Assembly: GCA_021793175.1 (NCBI GenBank)
Contig: JAJYTH010000003.1
Coordinates: forward strand, 1-64,000
DNA length: 64,000 bases
From: Actinomycetes bacterium
Lineage (GTDB): Bacteria; Actinomycetota; Actinomycetes; Mycobacteriales; Pseudonocardiaceae
Reading direction: 5' to 3'
Shown here: positions 57,469-64,000 of the stretch, piece after piece
Position numbering within the stretch: the first letter of the stretch is position 1
How the letters are laid out: the number at the start of each line of letters is the position of its first letter
Notes under the pieces: model-generated
What the model saw: only the letters and a program-made list of their open reading frames with translations
The model's database searches: none
What the model was told of the DNA's origin: nothing
Made by a program: the position numbers and the translations under genes

Positions 57469-58161
57469 ATGGCTGACCGACCTCTTGCTCTCGTCACAGG
57501 AGCCACCCGCGGTATCGGCGCGGCCGTGGCCGCTGCTTTGGCCCCCACGCATCGGCTGCTGCTCGGAGGGCGGGACGCCGACGCGTTGCGGGGGCGGGCG
57601 CGGGAGTTCCCGCAGGCGGAACCGTGGGTCGTGGACCTCATCGACGCCGACGCGCTGGCCGAGGCGACCACCTCCATCGGGAGTCTGGACGTGCTCGTGC
57701 ACTCGGCCGGGGCGGCGAAGCTGGGTTCGGTGGCCGACTCGGAGGCCGCGGTGTGGCGGCACAACCTGGAGCTCAACATCGTGGCCGTGGCCGAGCTGAC
57801 CCGACTGGTGTTGCCCGCGTTGCGTGAGGCCAAGGGGCACGTCGTCTTCATCAACTCCGGCCAGGGCCTGGCCGCGCGAGCGGGCTGGGGCCCGTACGCG
57901 GCGAGCAAGTTCGCCGTACGCGCCTACGCCGACGCGTTGCGGGCCGAGGAAGAGCCTCGGGGCGTGCGGGTCACCACGGTCTACCCGGGCCGCACCGACA
58001 CCGACATGCAACGAGACGTCGTGGCGCACGAGGGTGGGCAGTACACGCCGGAGAAGTACCTGCGTCCGGAATCCGTGGCCGCGGCCGTGCGGGCCGCCGT
58101 GACCGCCGGTCCCGACGCGCATATGACCGAGGTGACCATTCGACCACGTCCCCACCGGTAG
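57469..58161 (+). CDS. SDR-family oxidoreductase
   Basis: ALVTGATRGIGAAVA, LVHSAGAAKLG, YAASKFAVRAYADALR. Confidence 0.93.
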   Translation: MADRPLALVTGATRGIGAAVAAALAPTHRLLLGGRDADALRGRAREFPQAEPWVVDLIDADALAEATTSIGSLDVLVHSAGAAKLGSVADSEAAVWRHNLELNIVAVAELTRLVLPALREAKGHVVFINSGQGLAARAGWGPYAASKFAVRAYADALRAEEEPRGVRVTTVYPGRTDTDMQRDVVAHEGGQYTPEKYLRPESVAAAVRAAVTAGPDAHMTEVTIRPRPHR

Positions 58162-58181
58162 CCGGAATATTCCCTGGTAGC

Positions 58182-58772
58182 GTGCTTGTCGTGGGCGCGC
58201 ACCGTGTTGGGACACCGCTCACCGGATCCCTGAGGTTCCTACGCGTCACCGTGGTGACGGTGACGGTGGTCGTGCTCGCCGCGGCCGCGCACCTGTTGGG
58301 CGGTGCGCCCGTCCCGTCCTCGGCCCTGTTCGCCGGGATGGCGATCGTGCTGCCGTCGGTACACGTCATGTCACGTCGGCGGTTGTCGGGCCGGACGTTG
58401 TTCCTGCTGCTTCTGGCAGGGCAGGTCGTGCTCCACCATGTGTTCTGCTCGGTGGGGGTACATCATGGCGTCGAACCGTCGATACTGGCGCCCGAGATGG
58501 CGGTCCCCCACCTCGCGGTGACCGGGTTGACCGCCGTGCTCCTGGCGCGTGGTGAGCACGTGCTGTGGGCTCTGTGGTCCTGGCTGCGGCGCACGGTCGC
58601 CGTCCGCGTGCCGCGGGTGTCGCCGTGCTCGCCGGTGATCTCCGTCCGTCCCCGGCCGCGTCGCGGGAGCTTCCGTGAGCTCCTGCTTCTGTCGACCACC
58701 GTCCTCAGGCGAGGACCTCCCGGGTTCATCTCCACCCACGCGGGCCGTGTCCGGATGACGCGGACCGCCTGA
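58182..58772 (+). CDS. Hypothetical membrane protein, His-containing TM helices
   Basis: Several hydrophobic helices (HLLGG, QVVLHHVFCSVGVHHGVEPS); upstream of the PCu(A)C gene. Confidence 0.55.
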   Translation: MLVVGAHRVGTPLTGSLRFLRVTVVTVTVVVLAAAAHLLGGAPVPSSALFAGMAIVLPSVHVMSRRRLSGRTLFLLLLAGQVVLHHVFCSVGVHHGVEPSILAPEMAVPHLAVTGLTAVLLARGEHVLWALWSWLRRTVAVRVPRVSPCSPVISVRPRPRRGSFRELLLLSTTVLRRGPPGFISTHAGRVRMTRTA

Positions 58773-58874
58773 ACCGTCGCGTCGATGACGGCACCGTCCG
58801 GACACGAACCGTCCGGACGGCTCGCGCGTGCTCGCGACGCATTTTCCGTATGCGCTTTTCCCAGGAGATGACCC

Positions 58875-59435
58875 ATGCATTCCACCCGTTCCCGTATGCC
58901 CGGTTTCGTCGGCGGACTGGCGATCACCGTCGCCGCTTGCCTCGGCCTCGCCGGCTGCGGCTCCTCCGACAACGGTGAGGGGACCGACGAGGCCACCGCC
59001 ACAGAGGTCACAGCCGGAGCCGAAGCGCTGTCGCTGAACGACGGCTGGGCCAAGGCCACCGAGAACGACGAGGACATGACAGCCGTCTTCGGCACCCTGA
59101 CCAACGACTCCGACAAGGATGTCGTGGTGGTGGGCATGAGCTCGCCGGTGGCGGAATCGGGCGAGCTGCACGAGATGGCGGGCGGCGACAGCCTGGAGCC
59201 GACGATGCGCGAGAAGGAAGGCGGCATCGTCGTGCCCGCGGGTGGCGAGTACGAACTCGAACCCGGCGGGGACCACTTCATGTTGATGAACCTGAAGGAA
59301 CCTGTGCTCCCGGGCCAGGACGTGCAGATCACCGTCACCGCGGAAGACGACTCGACCGTCGAGTTCACCGTGGTGGCGCGGTCGTTCAGCGGTGCACAGG
59401 AGGAGTACGAAGGCGATCACGAGGGTGATCACTGA
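58875..59435 (+). CDS. Copper chaperone PCu(A)C family lipoprotein
   Basis: Lipobox LAGCGSS; NDGWAKAT, SSPVAESGELHEM...PGGDHFMLMNLKEPVLPGQDVQITV. Confidence 0.9.
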   Translation: MHSTRSRMPGFVGGLAITVAACLGLAGCGSSDNGEGTDEATATEVTAGAEALSLNDGWAKATENDEDMTAVFGTLTNDSDKDVVVVGMSSPVAESGELHEMAGGDSLEPTMREKEGGIVVPAGGEYELEPGGDHFMLMNLKEPVLPGQDVQITVTAEDDSTVEFTVVARSFSGAQEEYEGDHEGDH

Positions 59436-60640
59436 TGAAGGACCGGCGATTCGGACGCCGGGCGTTTCTGGCCACCGGTGCGGCGGCGCTGGGCGGCGCC
59501 GCCGCGCTGGGCGGTCGGGAACTGCTGGCCGACGATGACGGCGGTTCGAGCTCGGAATCGGTCGACATCGGAAGGGACACCGTCGCCTTCCACGGCGATC
59601 GGCAGGCCGGTATCGCGACACCGGCCCAGTCCTTCGCCACGTTCGTGGCGTTCGACCTGCTCGACGGGGTGGACCGGGAGGCGCTGGTGCGCCTGATGCG
59701 GGTGTGGACCGACGACATCGAACGGCTCACCCGTGGCGAGCCCGCGTTGACCGACACCGAGCCGGAACTGGCGTTGCTTCCGGCGCGGTTGACGGTGACG
59801 GCCGGTTTCGGCCCGGGCTTTCTCACCGCGGCGGGGCGGGAGGACCTGCGGCCGAGTTGGCTCGCGCCGCTGCCCGAGTTCTCCATCGACCGGCTTCGGG
59901 AGGAGTTCACCGGTGGTGATCTCGTGGCGCAGGTGTGCGCCAACGACGAGATCACGGTCGCGCACGCGGTGCGGGTACTCACCAAGCAGGCTCGTTCGTT
60001 CGCGCGGCCTCGCTGGGTGCAGAGAGGTTTCCAGAACGCGCCGGGAACGGTGCCCGAGGGTGCCACCATGCGTAACCTCATGGGCCAGTTGGACGGCACG
60101 CGGAACCTGCGGCCCGGTCCCGACGACCGGTTGATCTGGATCTCCGACGGGCCCGAGTGGTTGCGTGGCGGCACCGGGATGGTGGTGCGGCGCATCGCCA
60201 TGAACCTCGACACCTGGGACGAGCTGGACCGGCCCGCCCGGGAACTGGTGGTGGGCCGACGGCTGGACAACGGCGCGCCGTTGACCGGGGAGAACGAGCA
60301 CGACGAGCCGGACCTGGATGCGGTGGACGAACGGGGACTGTCGGTCATCCCCATGTTCGCGCACATCCGCCGAGCGCGTTCGGACAATCCCGATGAGCGG
60401 TTCCTGCGGCGTAGTTACAACTACGACGATCCGCCGCCTCCCGGGGAGCTGTCCAACAGCGGGCTGGTGTTCGTCACTTTCCAGGCCGACATCGAGGCCC
60501 AGTTCACGCCGATCCAGCGCAGGCTGGCCGAACTGGATTCGCTGAACGATTGGACCACGCCGATCGGCTCGGCCGTGTTCGCCGTTCCGCGTGGTTGCCG
60601 GCCCGGCGAGTACCTGGGGCAACCGTTGTTGGAGGCCTGA
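59435..60640 (+). CDS. Dyp-type peroxidase, Tat-exported
   Basis: FGRRAFLATGAAALGG; GFGPGFL, MGQLDGTRNLRP, GGTGMVVRRIAMNLDTW, HIRRARSDNPDERFLRRSYNYDD. Confidence 0.94.
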   Translation: MKDRRFGRRAFLATGAAALGGAAALGGRELLADDDGGSSSESVDIGRDTVAFHGDRQAGIATPAQSFATFVAFDLLDGVDREALVRLMRVWTDDIERLTRGEPALTDTEPELALLPARLTVTAGFGPGFLTAAGREDLRPSWLAPLPEFSIDRLREEFTGGDLVAQVCANDEITVAHAVRVLTKQARSFARPRWVQRGFQNAPGTVPEGATMRNLMGQLDGTRNLRPGPDDRLIWISDGPEWLRGGTGMVVRRIAMNLDTWDELDRPARELVVGRRLDNGAPLTGENEHDEPDLDAVDERGLSVIPMFAHIRRARSDNPDERFLRRSYNYDDPPPPGELSNSGLVFVTFQADIEAQFTPIQRRLAELDSLNDWTTPIGSAVFAVPRGCRPGEYLGQPLLEA

Positions 60641-60653
60641 CCTTTCGAGTGAG

Positions 60654-60690
60654 AACCGCCCTCGTCGTTCGCGGCGAGGGCGGTTTTTTC
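60654..60690 (+). terminator. Intrinsic terminator after Dyp peroxidase
   Basis: AACCGCCCTCGTCG-TTCG-CGGCGAGGGCGGTTTTTTC. Confidence 0.92.
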
Positions 60691-60736
60691 TTGACCCGAC
60701 CACTCCATGGGTGGCATGGTTACCCACATGACTAAT

Positions 60737-60754
60737 GAACCAACTGAGTGGTTC
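60737..60754. promoter_or_regulatory. Candidate GntR/YtrA operator
   Basis: Inverted repeat GAACCA-ACTGAG-TGGTTC near the regulator start. Confidence 0.5.
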
Positions 60755-60771
60755 ACCGGGTGGTCGCCTTG

Positions 60772-61131
60772 ATGGATGACGGTCGCCCACTGTTCCTGCA
60801 GATCGCGGAGCAGATCGAGGACTCGATCATCGACGGCTCGTTGCCGGAGGAGGGCAAGGCGCCGTCGACCAACGAGCTCGCGGCCTTCCACCGGATCAAC
60901 CCGGCCACGGCGGCGAACGGCATCAACAAGCTCGTGTCCGACGGACTGCTCTACAAGAAAAGGGGGGTCGGAATGTTCGTGGCAGCCGGTGCTCGCGAGA
61001 CGTTGCTCGAACGCCGCCGCAGCGCATTCGCCGAGAAGTTCATCGCGCCACTGCTGACGGAGGCGCGCAGGCTCGGTATGGACACCGAGGACCTCAAGAA
61101 GATGATCGACACCTGGAGGGACGACGCATGA
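60772..61131 (+). CDS. GntR family regulator (YtrA subfamily)
   Basis: MDDGRPLFLQIAEQIEDSIIDGSLPEEGKAPSTNELAAFHRINPATAANGINKL; provided ORF opens at 60748. Confidence 0.92.
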   Translation: MDDGRPLFLQIAEQIEDSIIDGSLPEEGKAPSTNELAAFHRINPATAANGINKLVSDGLLYKKRGVGMFVAAGARETLLERRRSAFAEKFIAPLLTEARRLGMDTEDLKKMIDTWRDDA

Positions 61132-62027
61132 CCGTGGCAAGCGTGCAAGGCGTGACCAAACGCTACGGGTCCCACACGGCCGTGTCCGACGTGTCCTTCG
61201 ACCTGCACGCCAACCGCATCCACGGCCTGCTCGGCCGTAACGGTGCGGGCAAGAGCACCGTGATGCGTCTGCTCACCGGCCAGGACGTCGCGACCGAGGG
61301 CAAAATCGAGGTGTTCGGGGCCTCGCCGTACGAGAACGCCGACGTGCTGCGGCGGGTCTGCTTCATCAAGGAGTCGCAGAAGTACCCCGACACCTTCCGC
61401 GTACGGCACGCGTTCGAGGCCGCGAGCCTCATCTTCCCCAACTGGGACGCCGACTTCGCCGCGGAACTCGTCGACGAGTTCCACCTGCGCACCAACCAGC
61501 GGATCAAGAAGCTCTCCCGTGGCCAGCTCTCGGCCGTCGGCGTGATCATCGGGCTGGCGGCCCGGGCTCCGCTGACGCTGTTCGACGAGCCGTACCTCGG
61601 GCTGGACGCCGTGGCCAGGCAGTTGTTCTACGACCGGCTGCTGGCCGACTACGCGGAAAACCCCCGCACGATCGTGCTCTCCACACACCTCATCGACGAG
61701 GTCGCCGACCTCATCGAACGCGTCATCGTGATCGACTCCGGGCGCATCCTCATGGACGACAGCTCCGAGTCGCTGCGGTCGCAGGCGGTCACGGTGACCG
61801 GGCCGGCGCAGGCGGTGGAGCGCTTCGCCTCGGGGTACACCGAGCTGCACCGGGAGCAGCTCGGCGGCGTCCTGCGCCTCACGCTCCAAGGGGCGGCCCC
61901 GCAGCATGAGTCGGAGAACCTCCAGTTCGAGCCGGTCTCGCTTCAACAACTCGTGGTCCGAGCGACCCAGACGGCGGGCCGGGAACAGGCACTCGCCGGT
62001 ACGGCCAACGGGAAGGAGGCCCGGTGA
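61128..62027 (+). CDS. ABC transporter ATP-binding protein
   Basis: GLLGRNGAGKSTVMRLLTG, LSRGQLSAVGVIIGLAARAPLTLFDEPYLGLD. Confidence 0.95.
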   Translation: MTVASVQGVTKRYGSHTAVSDVSFDLHANRIHGLLGRNGAGKSTVMRLLTGQDVATEGKIEVFGASPYENADVLRRVCFIKESQKYPDTFRVRHAFEAASLIFPNWDADFAAELVDEFHLRTNQRIKKLSRGQLSAVGVIIGLAARAPLTLFDEPYLGLDAVARQLFYDRLLADYAENPRTIVLSTHLIDEVADLIERVIVIDSGRILMDDSSESLRSQAVTVTGPAQAVERFASGYTELHREQLGGVLRLTLQGAAPQHESENLQFEPVSLQQLVVRATQTAGREQALAGTANGKEAR

Positions 62028-62722
62028 TGGGTCAGCTCGTACGGGTAGCGAGGATCCAGCTCGTCAACGCGTTCTCGGTCCTCGTTCTCCCTCTGGTGAT
62101 CGTCGCATCCATCCTGGTGGGCAACCTGCTGATCTCGATGATCAACAACACGGAAGGCGGTGAGGGTTTCGTCACCGGGGGGTTCCTCTCCCTTTACGTG
62201 ATCATGCTCGCCGTCCACCTCCAGACGATGACGCAGATGTTTCCCTTCGCCCTCGGTCTCTCGGTGACGCGGAAGGCGTTCTTCGGTGCCACGACGCTCG
62301 TGGTGCTCGGCCAGGCGGCGGGTTACGGCTTGCTTCTCACAGTGGGCAGGTTCGTCGAGGAGGCCACCGACGGCTGGGGTGTTCAGCTCACGTTTCTCGC
62401 GCTGCCGTTCCTGACGCACGACAACGTGCTGTTGCAGTTCCTCGTCTACACGGTGCCGCTGGTGACGCTGTCGTTCCTCGGTGTCTGGTTCGGCATCGTG
62501 TTCAAGCGCTGGGGCCAGTACGGGGCATGGACGCTCGGCATTTCCCTCGGCGTGTTGCTCTTCGGAGTCGGATGGATCATCACCTGGCAGGACTGGTGGG
62601 ACGCGGTCGGCCGGTTTTTCGCCTCCCAGCCCGTCATCGTGTTGCAGGCCGGCTATCCCACGGTGCTCGCGCTGTTGTTCGCCGGTGCCGCCTACCTGAC
62701 CACGCGCCGCGCGGTTCCCTGA
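62024..62722 (+). CDS. ABC transporter permease
   Basis: Six-TM hydrophobic protein overlapping the ATPase stop. Confidence 0.85.
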   Translation: MMGQLVRVARIQLVNAFSVLVLPLVIVASILVGNLLISMINNTEGGEGFVTGGFLSLYVIMLAVHLQTMTQMFPFALGLSVTRKAFFGATTLVVLGQAAGYGLLLTVGRFVEEATDGWGVQLTFLALPFLTHDNVLLQFLVYTVPLVTLSFLGVWFGIVFKRWGQYGAWTLGISLGVLLFGVGWIITWQDWWDAVGRFFASQPVIVLQAGYPTVLALLFAGAAYLTTRRAVP

Positions 62723-62736
62723 TCCGGGGGGAGGGG

Positions 62737-63996
62737 TCAGCGCAGGCGGGCGGCGGCTTGGGCCACGTCCGCCTGCGCCTTGGCGCGGTCGACGCGGGTG
62801 GGCTCGCCGTCGGCGACCACGTGCTCGCCGGCGACCCACACGTCGGTGACCTTCCGCGACCCGGCCGCCCACACCAGGTTGGCCAGTAGCTGGTCGTCGG
62901 GCACGTCGAGGCCGGTGGCGAACGCGGGATCGTCCACATCGATGTGCACCAGGTCGGCCCAGCGGCCGGTTTCGAGCGCGCCGATGTCGTCACGGCCGAG
63001 TGCGTCGGCGCCGCTCCTGGTGGCCAACAGCAACGCGTCGGCGGCCCTCACCGCTGTAGCATCCTGAGTAGACAGACGTGCGAGCATGGCCGACAACTGG
63101 ACCTCCTCCCACAGGTCGAGGTCGTCGTTGCTGGCGGGGCCGTCGGTTCCGAGGCCGACCGCGACGGAAGCCGCTCGCAGGTCGGTGAGCCTGGCGATGC
63201 CGGAGGCGAGCTTGGCGTTGGAACCGGGGCAGTGCGCCACCCCGGTGCCGTTCGCCGCGAACAAAGCGATGTCTGAATCGGACAAATGTACGGCATGTGC
63301 GGCGAGCAGCCTGCCGTCGAGCAGCCCCACCTTCTTCAACAACGCGGGCACAGATCCGTGCTCGGCGCGTTGGTCGGCGTCCTCGTCGGCGGCCTCGGCC
63401 ACGTGGATCTGGACGAGCGCGCCACGCGCGGCGGCTGACTCCGCGATGGCCTCCAAAGCCTCGACGGGCAGCATGTACGCCGAGTGCGGCGCGTACGACA
63501 GCTCGACGCGGTCACCGTCGCCGAACCGCAATCCGTCGGTGTCGATCCAACGGTCGGTCGTGCGCAGCATCGCCCGCCAGTCGATTCCGGGCAGGTCGAT
63601 GATCGGCCCGCCGAGCACCACGCGTGCGCCCGTGGCGAGCACACTCTCGGCGACCCGCTCGGGATGGAAGTACATCTCGGCGCTGGTGGTGACACCCCGG
63701 CACAGCATCTCCACCGAACCCAGCGTCATCCCCACCCCGATGTCGGTGGCGCTCAACTTGGCCTCGGTGGGCCAGATGACCTCACGCAACCAACGCAGCA
63801 GCGGCAGGTCACCGCCCATGCCGCGCAACAGCACCATCGGACTGTGGGCGTGGGCGTTGATCAGGCCGGGAAGCAGGATGCCGGGCAGGGTCCGGGCCTC
63901 GGTCGGGGCGTCGGCTCCCGTCGGAGCGGCGTCCGCGGGCCCGCAGTAGGCGATCCGCCCGTGCGCGTCGATGTCGACCACGGCGTCTCGGAGCAC
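62737..63996 (-). CDS. Amidohydrolase (TRZ/ATZ/ammonia-lyase-like), 5' end probably beyond window
   Basis: LPGLINAHAHSPMVLLRGM, VQIHVAEAADE, LAAHAVHLSDSDIALFAANGTGVAHCPGSNAKLASG, GLGTDGPASNDDLDLWEE. Confidence 0.92.
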   Translation of the reverse strand: MLRDAVVDIDAHGRIAYCGPADAAPTGADAPTEARTLPGILLPGLINAHAHSPMVLLRGMGGDLPLLRWLREVIWPTEAKLSATDIGVGMTLGSVEMLCRGVTTSAEMYFHPERVAESVLATGARVVLGGPIIDLPGIDWRAMLRTTDRWIDTDGLRFGDGDRVELSYAPHSAYMLPVEALEAIAESAAARGALVQIHVAEAADEDADQRAEHGSVPALLKKVGLLDGRLLAAHAVHLSDSDIALFAANGTGVAHCPGSNAKLASGIARLTDLRAASVAVGLGTDGPASNDDLDLWEEVQLSAMLARLSTQDATAVRAADALLLATRSGADALGRDDIGALETGRWADLVHIDVDDPAFATGLDVPDDQLLANLVWAAGSRKVTDVWVAGEHVVADGEPTRVDRAKAQADVAQAAARLR

Positions 63997-64000
63997 GGAG

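Noticed and set aside
1-64000. tRNA, rRNA, transposase or phage genes
   Set aside because: None could be recognised in the sequence or ORF list.

Overview
The window is high-GC actinobacterial chromosome. Gene content and order (yidC-jag-rsmG-parA-parB ... cwlM-like amidase-trxA-trxB-anti-sigma/SigM-pseudokinase-murJ-DUF6049-NUDIX-CCA transferase, then dnaB, rplI-rpsR-ssb-rpsF, PBP1A, ino1) match the origin-proximal region of Mycobacteriales/Pseudonocardiales; a Pseudonocardiaceae host is my inference. Most of the window is core cell-envelope, replication and translation genes. Accessory or regulatory items of interest: (1) a leucine-rich leader peptide ([12 protein letters not shown]) plus a terminator-like hairpin just upstream of leuS; (2) two clusters of DnaA boxes outside the usual oriC position, one in a convergent intergenic region and one upstream of dnaB; (3) a decayed MarR-MFS locus bracketed by 21-bp tandem repeat arrays in opposite orientation; (4) a TNT-domain protein whose N-terminal half looks YezG/DUF600-like and which appears to lack a TNT catalytic Gln; (5) an orphan ESX/type VII accessory cluster (EspG, PPE-like Gly-rich protein, DUF3558, WXG-like) without core secretion genes; (6) a tandem pair of signal-peptide/TM-anchored paralogues; (7) parS sites, one overlapping the annotated rsmG start; (8) a candidate tandem PHO box before a PhoX-type phosphatase. 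All assignments come from reading translated motifs and gene order; no database search was run.
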